Assembly: GCF_040802235.1 (NCBI RefSeq)
Contig: NC_133170.1
Span: 7,455,001 to 7,519,000, forward strand
DNA: 64,000 bases
Reading direction: 5' to 3'
From: Manis javanica
Taxonomy: Eukaryota; Chordata; Mammalia; Pholidota; Manidae
Shown: positions 23,346 through 34,449 of the stretch, in pieces
How the letters are laid out: each line of letters begins with the position of its first letter
Position numbering within the stretch: the stretch's first letter is position 1
Notes under the pieces: model-generated
The model's input: the letters and a program-made list of their open reading frames with translations, nothing else
The model's database searches: none
Told to the model about the DNA's origin: nothing
Position numbers and translations under genes: made by a program

Positions 23346-24504
23346 AGCAAATTAAGCACAAGGCAGGGTAGGAGGACCGGGGTCACAGATGGAACATGGG
23401 TACCCATTTAACGAGACCAACCACTAGGTACCAGCAAGGAGGGACATGAGAAACCAGGCTGATAGAATTGGCCAATTCGTCTTTAATGAGGGCAGATGGC
23501 CAATTTAGCAGGAAAGCATGAATGGAGCCGGGTGTCTTCAGTAGTTTACTGGAGTTGGGGTGCTGGGAAATGATACTGAGATACAAGCAGAAGGTAGAGA
23601 AGGTCCCTGCAGCTGGAGAACTGGTGAGTCAGAAACCCGGACACACAGATCGTAGGAATGACAGTCCCAGAGAGTGTGTATACTTTACTACAAGTATAGG
23701 TCTATGAATTATGCATCAACATTTCTGTATGAATGTTAGAAACAGCTCCTACACATAAAACCTATCAGGACATGCAAAACGTTTTCATTTCCTTATAAAG
23801 AAATTAGACCACAGATCCCTGTTCAGCATTCCAGAATATTCTAAGGAAAAAAAGGTACTGCATTTCTCTTTTTCCTCTCTGTGTGAGCACCTTCCCCACT
23901 GCTTGGCTGCACAGTGAAATTAGGCATATCGGTTTCATTTTGTTTATAGCTGATTTTACAGCTCAGCTCATCATTAATACTGTTTCCATCTGAATAAACA
24001 GACCAAAAACCTTCCCATGAGTCTTCCATTCATGAATTCGCTTTAGAACCAGCCCGCGTTCATGTAATATCATTCGAAAAAGCTAAAGTTAAGGCCTCAA
24101 AGAAATCATATCTTCTGTTCAGAGCATTTCTAACTACAATGTTTTGGTTAATAAATATTGCCAGATCCATGTGACCTCACTTGTTTGGAAACTAACATGT
24201 AAACAAAGAAATAAGTGGGAAGAGAGTCAGTTTGAGCCATCTAATTGCACCTGAACAGGGATTCTCTTGACAGCCAGATTTCATTCTGCTAAGATGCTGT
24301 TCAAGCTCAAGTTCTAACCACCTCTTTGAGTTACTCATCATTGAGTGCCCCCTCCTGTAGGCATGATGCATATGTTAATAAACTTGCTTTTGTCATATTT
24401 CTTTTAATATAATTTCCTGGGCCAGCTAGTGAACCTAAGATGGGGAGTCATATACCAGGTACCAGTGAGTATGTGACTCTGCCTCAGGGAACTTGTATTT
24501 GCTG

Positions 24505-24925
24505 GGGGGCTGAATGGTGGTCTGCCCGAAAGATACATTCATGTGTTTTGGGAGTGTGACCTTTTTTGGAAAAAGGGTCTTTGCAGATGTACTTAATTTA
24601 AGGATTTTGATATGAGCTCATGATAGATTGTCTCAGATGGGTCCCAAATTCAATGACAAGTGTCCTTATAAGAGACACACAGAGTAGAGACGTAGAGAGA
24701 AGGCCATGTGAAGAGAGGCTGAGACTGTGCTGTGCAGCCACAAATCCGGGCCCCCAGAAGCTGGAAGAGGAGAAAGAATTCTTCCCTGGAGCCTGTAGGG
24801 GAAACATGGCCTTGTTGATATTTTGATTTTGGAATTCCAGCCTCCAGAACTATGAGAGGATAAATTCTGTTGTTTTTAGCCACCAGTTTGTGGTAATTTA
24901 CTGTGGCAGCCCCGGAAAATGAATA
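24505..24925 (+). mobile_element. MaLR-type LTR (MLT1-like)
   Basis: It is the same family as the 16.0 kb element, with GGAGTGTGACCTTTTTTGG, AAAAGGGTCTTTGCAGATGT, AATGACAAGTGTCCTTATAAG, GAAGGCCATGTGAAGAGAGG, CCAGCCTCCAGAACTATGAG and TTTAGCCACCAGTTTGTGG. No internal genes. Confidence 0.85.
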
Positions 24926-25259
24926 GGAAGGATTAAGACAGGAAACAAACAAGGTACAGCTTAATAAATATTATCCACATAGGAATTGTGCTCTGCGGAA
25001 ACAGTTTTTTCCTGCAAATCTCTAAAGTTCTTATAAAAAGTGCTAATATAATTTAGTATGAGGATCTACTGGAACATAGAAGTGTCCTGATGAAGTTTCT
25101 CAGGGCTATAGGGTTGAGGGCTCTGCTACACGACGTGTGAGGACACGCCCTATTGATTGATTGTTTTTCTTGCAGCCCCGGAAAATGAACCTTGGCCTGG
25201 TATTGGCCCAAAAACCTCCATATATTTTACCAAGAACTGAATGTGCCAAGCTTGCTAGT

Positions 25260-25317
25260 AAGAGAAAGAAAGAAAAGAGGAAGGAAGAGAAAAGAAAAGA
25301 AAGAAGGAAAAGAGAAA
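25260..25317 (+). repeat. 58-nt pure purine (GA-rich) tract
   Basis: All 58 bases are A or G, in AGAAAG/GGAAG-type units, flanked by T and C. Such tracts can form triplex (H-) DNA. Confidence 0.9.
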
Positions 25318-26655
25318 CACTGGGTTAATGTAGTTATGAACAGGTGAGTTTTTCATATGCGGAAAGTATAAAAGGAGGTCATTTAGATTAAATCCCAAAT
25401 AAGTGTCATATTTCCATGACTAAAAGAAAAGTTGTCCATCTAATTTTTATGGCATTTGCCAAACCCATTTGTTACAGATGCATGTCTTTATGTGCAGATT
25501 CATGTTCTTTAATTTTAAAACATCTTAGTATGAAAGCAAATAACATGTGGTGCTTGTAACCTGAAGACACCATACAAAGAATACATTTTTAGTCCCTTAA
25601 TCCTCAATGTTTTAATCTCAGACTCTATCAAAGTTCTTTCTCCAATATGTAAACATTACACAGGAAGAAAAAATATTTGGAAGAACTGTCACAAAACTTC
25701 TTCCTCTTTTCTTTCTCCTTCCTCCCCTCCTCCCCCCTTTCCTCTGTCTCTGTCTCCTCCCTCCTTCCCCTTTTCCTCCTCTTTCTCTGCCTGATCATCA
25801 AAATCGTGCTTCAAGTCACCTTCAGACTTCAAGGCTTCACGTGAAGCGCTGTCATTACACTCCATGGCCTAGGACTTTTTTTTTTTTTAAAAAAAAGCCG
25901 GACAGAGCAATACACAAATTAAAAAATGTAGTTCAGATTTACTGAAATTTCCTTTAAATCTGCTTACTTAAATAGGATCTAGACCAAAGCCTCCCTAACT
26001 TACTGGATTCTGACCTGTTGAGATCCTACACTTATGTGCATTTGAAAAATTCTTGGATGATAAGCTCTTACTTTGGCCCCATGGATCTTGGCCTGGAATG
26101 GTTAGAGCAAAGCCCTTGAATAGTGAACCCAGGCAGGTGATGGAGGCTGCGGTGTGGAAGGGTCTGGGGTCCGCACCTTCTGTGAGTGGAAACCCCTCAT
26201 GTCAGATTTGACCTGGAAGCTGCTGGCTTTTGTGAGCTGAGACAAAGTAGGCCCTTATGACTTCTGTATCTGAATATATGGTAGATGGAAACATTTCTGC
26301 CAACTAGAGCATTTTCATATTGCCCAAATTTCCAAAACCATCTATCATTTTCCTAGTTTCCTATCCTATAGGCTGGATCTGAAGAGCATCTTTATATTCA
26401 GTATGTGTATAAATTCAGCATATTTATATTCAATATATATACTACATATTCAGTACATATCACATAGAAATATAGCTATATATTTTTTCCTGCATTATTC
26501 TCTTTATTCACAAAGAAACCTGGAGAGCAGGGTCATTCTTTTTACTCCCAAGAAACTGTCTGGGTTCAAATTTATCTCTTAATATGAGATAACTTCTCTC
26601 ACCTCATTGATTTCCTATCAGTTCTAAAAATTATGCAACATCTCTAGATATGAGA
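25318..26655. other. Non-coding stretch, no gene seen
   Basis: It is AT-rich and holds the pyrimidine tract at 25697-25788 and T/A runs near 25880. An AT-rich low-complexity patch lies at 26395-26485. No gene features were seen. Confidence 0.45.
25697..25788 (+). repeat. Polypyrimidine (CT-rich) tract
   Basis: Of 92 bases only two are purines (G at 25746 and 25752). It is partly complementary to the purine tract 380 bp upstream on the same strand. Confidence 0.9.
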
Positions 26656-26659
26656 TGCA

Positions 26660-27175
26660 GTATTGTCTAGTTATGAATAAGAGTTCAGGCTTTTGTGTGA
26701 GAAAGACAAATTTTGTTGAGTCTTTAGATTGTGCTAATACGTTACTCAATAACCACATGTAACTACAGAGCACCTGAACTGTGGTTCTGAATTTAGACAT
26801 TCTATAAGATAAAATACAACACTGCGTTTTAAAGACATGGTATGAAGAAAATAATATAAAATATATAAAATATCTCAACAGTTATTTAAAAATATTGATT
26901 GCATCTCGAAATGATATTTCAGATTCATTAGGTGAAGTAAAATGTTGAAGTTAATTTCACTTGTTTTTCTCTTTTTAATGTAACTACTAGAAAGTTTAAT
27001 GATAAATGGGTAATTATGAGTGTGGCTCACATTTTATCTCTATTGGGCAGCACTGTTCTAGATCTTAATTTCCTCATTGATAAAGTGGGGTTAATAATAA
27101 TAGTAATTACCCTGTATGGTGGTTGTGCTAATGACAACATCTGGAGCACAAATAATGCTCAATAAATGATGATAA
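26660..27175 (+). repeat. MIR SINE split by a later insertion
   Basis: The MIR start (TAGTTATGAATAAGAGTTCAG, 26659-26735) and its later part (TTAATTTCCTCATTGATAAAG to GCTCAATAAATGATGATAAC, 27062-27175) are separated by about 320 bp of a DNA transposon. The two parts fit one MIR in order and strand. Confidence 0.7.
26740..27055. mobile_element. hAT-type DNA transposon remnant inside a MIR
   Basis: It opens with AACCACATGTAACTACAGAGC near 26750 and closes with ATTGGGCAGCACTGTTCTAGA, like the ends of an ancient hAT element built around 'agccacatgtggct'. Short similar words (TCTTTAGA and TTCTAGAT) at the borders could be the remains of an 8-bp target duplication. It has no transposase frame. Confidence 0.55.
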
Positions 27176-27339
27176 CAATATAGCATATAATATGGTGTTA
27201 GGGTTCTCCAGAGGAACAGAGCTGAGAAGATGGGGATAGATAGGTAGATTGATAGGTAGATGGAGATGGCTGTGTGGAGAGTATTGCTACAGGGTACAAC
27301 GTGAAGGAAACTTGAGAACATGCTAGTGGAAGAGGCCAG

Positions 27340-27632
27340 TTACAAGAAACCGGATCTAGTATGATCCCATTTGTAGGAAATGTGCAGAATAGGCAAATCT
27401 ATGGAGACAGAAAGTGGATTAGTGGTTTCTTAGGGCTGGAGATGTTTGAGATAAACGGGGAATGACTAATAATGGGTGTGGGATTTCTTTTTGGGGTGAC
27501 AAAAATGTTCTATAATTAGTGGTGATAGTTGCACAATTCTGTGAATATACTAAAAATCATTGATGTGTATACTTTAAATGGGTGAATTGTATGGAATGTG
27601 AACTATATCTCAATATAATTATTTTTTTAAAG
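27340..27632 (+). mobile_element. Old L1 (L1M-type) 3' UTR fragment
   Basis: It carries GAATAGGCAAATCTATGGAG, ACAGAAAGTGGATTAGTGG, TTCTATAATTAGTGGTGATA, GCACAATTCTGTGAATATAC and AACTATATCTCAATATAATT, the typical sense-strand end of L1M elements. Confidence 0.85.
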
Positions 27633-27644
27633 TAACTTCACTGT

Positions 27645-28205
27645 CTATTATCCATTAGGATGGCTACTACCAAAACCCCCCATAAAGTAACAAGTGTAGG
27701 CTAGGATGTGAGGACATTGGAGCCTCGTGCACTATTGACAGGGATGTAAAATGCTGTATTCACTATGGAAAATTGTATGGTGGGTCCTAAAAACATTAAA
27801 AATAGAATTATCATGTGATCCAGCAATTCCATTTCTGGGTATCTACACAAAGGAGGAAATAACCCAAGTGTCTGCCTATTGATGTATATATATATATATA
27901 CACATCTTATTCAGTCTGAAAAAAGAAAAGAATCTGACAGATGCTACAAAATGGATGAATTTAGAGGATATTATGGTGTGTGAAATAAGTCCATCATAGA
28001 AAAGACAAATACTGTGTAATTTCGCTTATATGAGGTACAGTTTTAGTTTGGCAAGACGAGGGGAGTTCTGTGGACAGATGGTGGTGATGTAGCGAAACAA
28101 TGTCATTGCACTTAATGCCGTAGAACTGTAGTATATCTTGTAACTTAAAGATTGTTAAAATGGGAAATTTATGTCATGCATATTTTACCACAATTGAAAT
28201 TCAGA
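27645..28205 (+). mobile_element. Old L1 ORF2 end plus 3' UTR
   Basis: Sense-strand ORF2 words are seen: AGGATGGCTACTACCAAAAC, ATCATGTGATCCAGCAATTC and GAAATAAGTCCATCATAGAA. The 3' UTR follows (CTTGTAACTTAAAGATTGTT, ATTTTACCACAATTGAAAT). It lies directly after the 27.3 kb fragment in the same direction, so these are two insertions or one rearranged element. A (TA)n run at 27881-27901 sits within it. Confidence 0.85.
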
Positions 28206-30000
28206 AAAGCTTCTAGTTAGAGTTTACTCTTGCCGAGTTTACAATCAGCTGAAGACCAATGTCAGAGAACCGGGGGTGGATATTGATTCATCTGTGGCTT
28301 GGGCTCCTTGGAATTATAACCTGTAAAGCCAGGCTACAGTTAGCTGTTAAGTGTTCATTAAAAATTTTAGCCGACTGGACCTCACCTTTAGTCTATGGCA
28401 GATTCGTCCTCTTCCCTTCATTGTACCGGCACGGACGGGAACAGCCCTGGGCTTTTCTTCCTTATGAAGGAGTTTAGGCCACTTGGGCATCTTCAGTGTT
28501 CCAGTTGGTCTGGAAAAACTATGATCTTGTGGCTTTCCTGATCTGTTTTCTCTTCTCTTTGTTAGGGCATGATTGACAGGCTCTTGTGACTTTCTCGATC
28601 CCAACCAGCAGCTAAATTCAATACTTGATTTGAAAGTTTTTTCTTTTTCTCTTGCCGTTCTTATAAATTAATTCTTCTGTTATGATGAGAGAGACTTGTT
28701 TTTGTCCTAAGGTGACCATGTCAAGAGTGCATGACAAACAGACTGAGGACCAGGCATCATCAGATAGCTCTACAGTCCTAATGATCTCAACCACGTAAGT
28801 TCTACGCTGATTTATTTCCCAGTGTTTAGCGGAATGGTTCTTTGACAAGGCCATGTTGCTTTTCCTGCTTCTCTAGTATATCAGTTCAGTGAGTGTGTCG
28901 GACAAAGCATCAAGGCTGTGCCTGATTCCTGGGCTCACTACGATTCCTGTGGTCTAGACCCCTTAAAATCTGCATCTCATCGATGGATCAACCTTGCCCA
29001 GTCCTCACATATTCTCTAGCCCATTACTTCAAATCACAAAACAATTGACCTTTAGAGGTGAATGAAATCTTAGAAATCATGTAACCTAGGGACACTAGAC
29101 TTAGATCTTTGAAAAACACTGGGAGCACCATCAGAGGATTGTCAAGTAGGAGCAGTAATAATTGGCAATTATTAATATCTTTAACTTTGCCAAATAGGGA
29201 TTTTAATAAATAAAACTACCATCTGCCTTTATTATTTCATAATGAAAGGATATCTAAAGCAATAAAGTGGAATAGACATAATCTTAGAATTTAAAAGCTG
29301 CAGAGATTTAGCTTCATGAAAAACATATTACCTGTCTTCCTTTAATTTCCATGTGGCCACAGATCGGTAAAAACTGTCATGGACCATCAGTCCGCAATAG
29401 TTCTTCAACCAACATGTGGAAGTCACGGAAACAGACCCACTCTTTCATTGTATAGATCAGAAAGTAGTAATGTGGTAAATGTCAATGACTTTCCAAGGTT
29501 ACCTACCAGCTAGTTCAGTGTTCTTTCGATTGTGTTTGCTAAATTAAGTTTCTGGTAAGCATGAAATGCCTTCCTGTTGATGATAAATAGACAAGTAGAT
29601 TCAGTTTCAATTTAGCATCTCTCTTCTCCAGTGATTCTGAAGCTTAGGAGATTCATGTGCACAGATAGCATCAGAATGAGACCCACATATTGTATGAAAC
29701 AGTCTTCATATTGTAGCTCAAGAAATAATATGCAACTTCATTTTTATTGAGATTCTTGGTGAAAAATTTCCATTTTGTATTGATAGATATGGTCTGAATT
29801 TTTTACTCACAATAGAAAATAACAGAAGGTCACTCTTTTTCAAATTCCTCATGTCTCCAGTATCTATTTTCAGGGACCATACAGTATAAAGTTCTTAAAT
29901 TTATAGCCATTTTTAGTTTTTCTTCTTTCCCCAGCTATATATTCAAGTTCTCCATCTTTAGTCTCAATTATTCTAATAAGTTCTATATCCCATATATTAT
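28206..30000. other. Non-coding stretch, no gene seen
   Basis: It is AT-rich, unique or too diverged to name. Parts of an old repeat are suggested at 29055-29090 (ACCTTTAGAGGTGAATGAAAT) and 29470-29515 (TTACCTACCAGCTAG) but are not bounded. Short frames only. Confidence 0.4.
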
Positions 30001-30120
30001 TTCTGCCTTTGCTGAATTATGTCTACATTTCCCCCATTCCAACCCATTCAAGTTGTTTATTTCTGTCTTTGCTGAATTATGTCTACATTTACCCCAGTCC
30101 AAGCCATTCAAGTTGTTTAT
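30001..30120 (+). repeat. Two-copy tandem duplication, 60-bp unit
   Basis: Bases 30001-30060 and 30061-30120 differ at only four positions (about 93 % identical), with no gap. Both contain GCTGAATTATGTCTACATTT and CCATTCAAGTTGTTTAT. Confidence 0.95.
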
Positions 30121-31285
30121 TAGCTTGGGATTTGCTCTTTAGTACTTAAATGAAAAATTATCTAGTTTTGCAAGTGAATGAATGATTAGACTCTATTTCT
30201 TATTTTGACACCTCTCATGAACTATTTCAACTTATTCAATTTTATGAAATCTTAGTCAAATGAAATATGACTGAAATATGAAGAAAAAGAGCCATGAAAT
30301 TTTATCTTCTTTTGGATAAAAATAAGAGGGCAACAAATTTGTAGTCATAAACAGGCCTGACTGTTCAAAAAGGACTCCCATAAAACTGGCACTTGTCATT
30401 AGCATAAAAGATTATTCCCATATTTTGATGACGAAATTCTGACCCTAAAACTATACAGCGCTAAGCAGTAGCCAATACTAAATAACCATTCCCATTCTTT
30501 CCTCCTTATTTCAAAGTGTAATTGAGAAGAAGGTAGTATTTGGGTACTTTTGAAGTTAGGGTAGGGGGAGAACAGAGTGCACATATAGAATACCTAGAAT
30601 TATTGACCTATTTTTATTCTTATTGAATAGTATTGATTGAGCAATAAGCTGCTTCTCAAATTGTGCTGAAGCCTTATAAAGAACATATTGAGCTGACCCC
30701 TTCTTAGTCAATTGAAAGCAAAATATTGAAGTATCTCAAGAAAGCTATTAAGTACTTGGTTCTTAGGAGATCCACAATTTTGAAATCCATTTCTAATTAG
30801 AATGTAAGATTTTAATTTTTATTGCTAGCCCCAAGTCATCAAATCAGTGATTTCTTTATAATACATTGGTTTGCGATGACTATGGGAAAATAGTTATTCT
30901 TATATGTATCATTTCTAAAATGAGATAATTTCAGAGATTGTTCAGTCAAATGCCCTGATTCTGAAAAAATGAGAAAACCTGGCTCGGAGAAGCTTTATGT
31001 CTTGCTCCAGGACACAGGGCTGGTTGTTGGCAGAACAAAGACTATTCTTTCATTCAGGGTCACTTCCAAATCCAAAAGAAAGTGTGGCCTGAGAATACTG
31101 ACATTTCATTAAGACAACCGCACAGATGAGACTGAGCGGTTCAAACATTCACAGCTAAGTGGCATTATGTAATCTCACAAGTCTGATTGCCCTTTATAAT
31201 TTTTAAACCACTTTTTTCACAAGGACAGATTTCTTGAGATTGTTCCTATTTTGATTTTACTTATTTTAATGATTAAAACATTAAA
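30121..31285. other. Non-coding stretch, no gene seen
   Basis: It is AT-rich with short frames. A MIR-like patch is possible at 30945-31075 (TGCTCCAGGACACAGGGCTGG) but strongly diverged. Confidence 0.4.
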
Positions 31286-31289
31286 ATTT

Positions 31290-31445
31290 TTTTCATTTAA
31301 GATAAAAACTGTATAAAGGTGTATACCATGATTTGAAGTACATATATGTAATGAAATGATCACTACAGACAAGCTAATTAACAAATCTGCTCACATAGCA
31401 TTTTTTGAGTGTATTCCACCTGAAATCTGCTCTTAGCATGTATTC
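31290..31445 (-). mobile_element. Old L1 3' UTR fragment
   Basis: The plus strand reads GTGTATACCATGATTTGAAG, GTAATGAAATGATCACTACA and CAAGCTAATTAACAAATCTG, the reverse complement of an L1M 3' UTR. It lies 420 bp from the TMTC1 exon. Confidence 0.6.
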
Positions 31446-31859
31446 TATTTTTAAATTAAATAAAGAGGGAAAGGAAGAAGGAAGATGGGAAGAAGTTAAT
31501 TATAATCATGCTACTTAACATAATAATTTATGCAAATCAGATAATTCTAGAAAATTACTACCATTATGTTTAATAAAACATAGATATTGTGGTAAACAAT
31601 TGCTGCTAAAATCCTCAACATACTCGAGTCGGTATTTCACATTTGGCCATGAAGCTCCCTCCTGGAGGTGAGCCACTGCACACCGGAGGGGGTGCGTGCA
31701 AACCTGAGCCCACCCTGGCCTCTCTGCCGCTGTTTAAAGCCGAGGTAATAAGCGCCTTGGCCCCACACGTGATTGTTATACGCACCCAGGAGTGTCTCTG
31801 GGGAGCTGCACATGCTGGGGACAGAAGGTGGATCTTGCAAACAGGAAAGCATGAGCAAT

Positions 31860-31865
31860 AATTAC
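31860..31865 (-). other. Splice donor of the TMTC1 exon
   Basis: The minus strand reads CCGAG|GTAATT, a good donor. Read through, the frame ends at the TAA inside the donor, which supports splicing here. The exon leaves AG, two bases of a Ser codon, to be completed by the next exon. Confidence 0.85.
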
Positions 31866-31987
31866 CTCGGCATGTAAAGGACTCTCTCTGCCACCACAAA
31901 ACCGACCGTGAAGAAGAGATTGCTGGCTGGGACGAACGGGAAGACCAAGAAGGACAGGCCCACCAACACCTCCTTGTGCTCCAGTCT
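31866..31987 (-). CDS. TMTC1: Internal coding exon of a TMTC-family O-mannosyltransferase, best match TMTC1
   Basis: This 122-bp exon encodes 40 full codons plus two bases. It starts in phase 0 with AGA CTG GAG (Arg-Leu-Glu) and ends in phase 2 with AG of a split Ser codon. Visible residues include the hydrophobic stretch [13 protein letters not shown] and the highly characteristic [12 protein letters not shown], followed by the split Ser. TMTC proteins are ER membrane proteins with an N-terminal multi-pass GT-C-like domain and C-terminal TPR repeats. They transfer O-linked mannose to cadherins and protocadherins. This exon belongs to the membrane part, before the TPRs. The RLEHKEV start and the YMPS end fit my memory of TMTC1 better than of TMTC2-4. 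Both ends have consensus splice signals and the frame is open, so it looks functional. No other exon of the gene was recognised in the window. The family is sure; the paralogue is likely but rests on memory. Confidence 0.9.
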
Positions 31988-32012
31988 CTGAAACACACCA
32001 CAGTGAGGGACA
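31988..32012 (-). other. Splice acceptor of the TMTC1 exon
   Basis: Read on the minus strand, a T-rich stretch (CCCTCACTGTGGTGTGTTTC) is followed by AG at 31989-31988, and the exon starts at 31987. The tract is interrupted by G but still acceptable. The boundary falls between codons, which matches the Lys/Arg junction I recall in TMTC1. Confidence 0.85.
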
Positions 32013-34080
32013 CATGAGCTCTGGTTGAATCCCACTTCCGTCAGCATTTAACCACCTCTTTCATTTCAAGTTCTCACTGAGGAATAAATAAATTAGACCA
32101 AAGTAGACATTTTGAACTATGTGCTGAACTCATCAGAAAAGCCTACGGGGTAAAACCTCCTACCCCTCAAAATAGTCACACATCCCCCCCCACGCCCCCC
32201 CACACTCATTCACCACCCAGAAGCCCCTGATGCTCCTGCAGTACGACCAGTGACCCTTGCTCCTTGTACCCAGCCAGCCCTATAGCAACTCCGTCCCTTG
32301 GTTCTGACCCCTTTCAGAATCCCTGTGTGTCCAGGCACCTCCTTTCCAGGGAGCAAAGCAGCTGGATGGACTCAAGGTCTCTAGGGCATCAAGGAGAATT
32401 ATTGTCCTCAGAAACAGAACCAATTTAAACAACGGCAACAATAAAAAACAAAGCCCGCCAGAAGCAAAGCTTAGTGTGAAGGAAATTAAATGCTAAAGGT
32501 AAAAATTTGGTGCCAATGCTAGTGATCCTTTGAGCTGAACAGTTTCTCAGCACCTCTCAAATTAAGCCAGTGTTTGTCCCATGACATTTTTTAAAATAAA
32601 AAATCATTTAGTGATTCATTTCTGACAAAAGTACCTATCTCTGATGTTGTATATATTAATTTGTGAAGATTTTCTGTCATTTATAAATAACAGAAAAAAA
32701 TTTTCTTTGTTACTAATAATACATTGTAATGGAACCTATAAAAAATAGTTCGCATTTCTGTATGTGTGTGTATATGATGCTTTCGGAAGGAGGCCTACTT
32801 AAAATAGGCTTGCATGTATTGTATGCTTTTGCTTTTTCTTTTAAAATATGTTTCACAAAAAAGTCATGTAGAACTTTACATATTACAGTTTCAAATATTC
32901 CTTATGAACATTTGAAATAGACTATTACTATTAACAACTACAGAAAAATGAATCTCAAAAATATAATTAGACTTCCTGATACAAAGTATAAATACTTTAG
33001 GTATGCAATAAAAAAATTTAAATATATTGGGCCATTTGTCACCTGGGTTTTACTTGAAACCTATGTCTTGCTGACCACCAGGTACCGCAGCCATAAGATG
33101 AGTGAGGTTTAGGCCCAGAGCGCAGCGGGAATGGATGCCGGAGGCCACTCCTGCTGTGAAGGGTGGTGGTCTCTGGATTATGTTACCCTGTGATCCGAGA
33201 CCACTGGAGGCCCCTGAGGAGAAGGTGGAGATTCCACAGTGTGGGCTTTGATGTGGAGGCCACCATCCCCTTTTTCAAGTGGGGTGAATTGATCTGAACA
33301 GGTAGAAAGCAAGTCTGTGTTTCTTTCATTTTAAAAATATCCCGCTTAAGACCTGGGTTAACTAATTTCCATGAAGTTAACCTTTAAAACAATAATATTC
33401 ACAAGTGATTCTTTGACCTAAACTTTAATTGCCCATACTACGATTTTTCTTGCCTTCTCTCCCATAAGCTCAGATAGAGTTAATGTATTTAAGAGGACAT
33501 TTCTTTAAAATGAAAGTGAATATAGGAAAGCAGGAAATTGGGCACTTTGGAAAATATTTTTCACCAGAACATGGCTGAATTTCCTAGGATGAGAAAGACT
33601 GGGAGGACAGCCCAATTTTGGATCTTTGGGGTCACAAAAATGGGAAAATTTACTAGAGCATGTACAACTTATTTCAGCCTAATAGGATTTGAAGAAACTC
33701 AGAAAGACTGAGGGACCAGAAGGACTTTGGGACATTTTCCAAAGAAAGTGGTTACTTTCCAGAGACTAATTTTTAGGAAAAGTGTCCAATGGAAACTTAC
33801 TCCTTAATTAAATGAGGAAAGGGAATAGAGATTAGATTTAAGTACCTAATAATGCAGCATAATGCAGCTACTAACAGCATACATTATTCTAACCATGATC
33901 AACGGTGGGACTTCAGGAAAGTTACTTTTTTTGGGCTTTAATTGGACGATCAGTTAAAGGTGTTGATACTGACCTAGCCTATCTCATAACAAACGTGTGA
34001 AAACAGGTGAGATATGAATCTATTCCCTGTAGTAGCTATTGCTGGGCTTGATTTTCCTTTTCTAGCTCGGGAGGATGCAG
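31990..34080. other. Non-coding stretch between the exon and the CpG island
   Basis: It holds C-runs at 32185-32206 and otherwise AT-rich unique sequence. No exon was recognised. If the CpG island drives a transcript, this would be its first intron. Confidence 0.4.
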
Positions 34081-34107
34081 AAGTCTCAGCTGCTGAGCAG
34101 TAAAAGC

Positions 34108-34390
34108 GTTCAACACCCCGGGAGGGCTTCCATTTCCAAGGTGACCGAGCGAAAACCCAGGCCCGCGCAGCCGCCACGCGCGCAGCCGCGCACCTGTCCG
34201 CAGCCGACGCACCGGCAGCCGCAGGTTTCCCAGCGCTGTCAATCACTGCAGGTGAATTGCCCTGCGCGGGCGCGGTGTAACCTTCCTCTTCCTTGTTCGA
34301 GCTCAGCTTCCGAGCACCAGGCCCGGCGGAGAAACCTCGGGACCCACGGCACAGGCGGGCGCAGACACACAGACCGGGTCGCAACGTGAG
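34108..34390. promoter_or_regulatory. CpG island inside the gene; possible alternative promoter or enhancer
   Basis: By hand count there are about 31 CpG dinucleotides in roughly 300 bp, in a GC-rich block surrounded by AT-rich, CpG-poor DNA. It contains GCGC-rich runs of the NRF1/SP type (CCGCCACGCGCGCAGCCGCG). It lies about 2.1 kb upstream of the TMTC1 exon in transcript direction. Possible donors are seen on both strands: GACAG|GTGCGC on the minus strand near 34195 and CTGCAG|GTGAAT on the plus strand near 34250. A 179-codon frame on the minus strand crosses the island, but its composition looks like a GC-rich chance frame. Promoter activity is an inference. Confidence 0.6.
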
Positions 34391-34449
34391 GTAGGAACAT
34401 CTTGCGGCAGCCTTAGGGTGGGAAGAGCTAGAGGCAGATTCTGAGAAGC

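Larger units (their letters stand above)
1..31865 (-). other. TMTC1: Intron downstream of the TMTC1 exon (transcript order), extends past the window
   Basis: No following TMTC1 exon was found. I looked for the conserved MGYC continuation and for TPR-repeat exons on the minus strand. Intron sizes over 30 kb are in keeping with the very large TMTC1 locus known in mammals. The assignment as intron is inferred from the single exon. Confidence 0.6.

Noticed and set aside
31615..32047. Longer open frames across the TMTC1 exon, starting at ATGs in the flanking intron
   Set aside because: Only the part between the splice sites resembles TMTC. The extra residues are intron read-through, and two of the frames are shifted from the real one.
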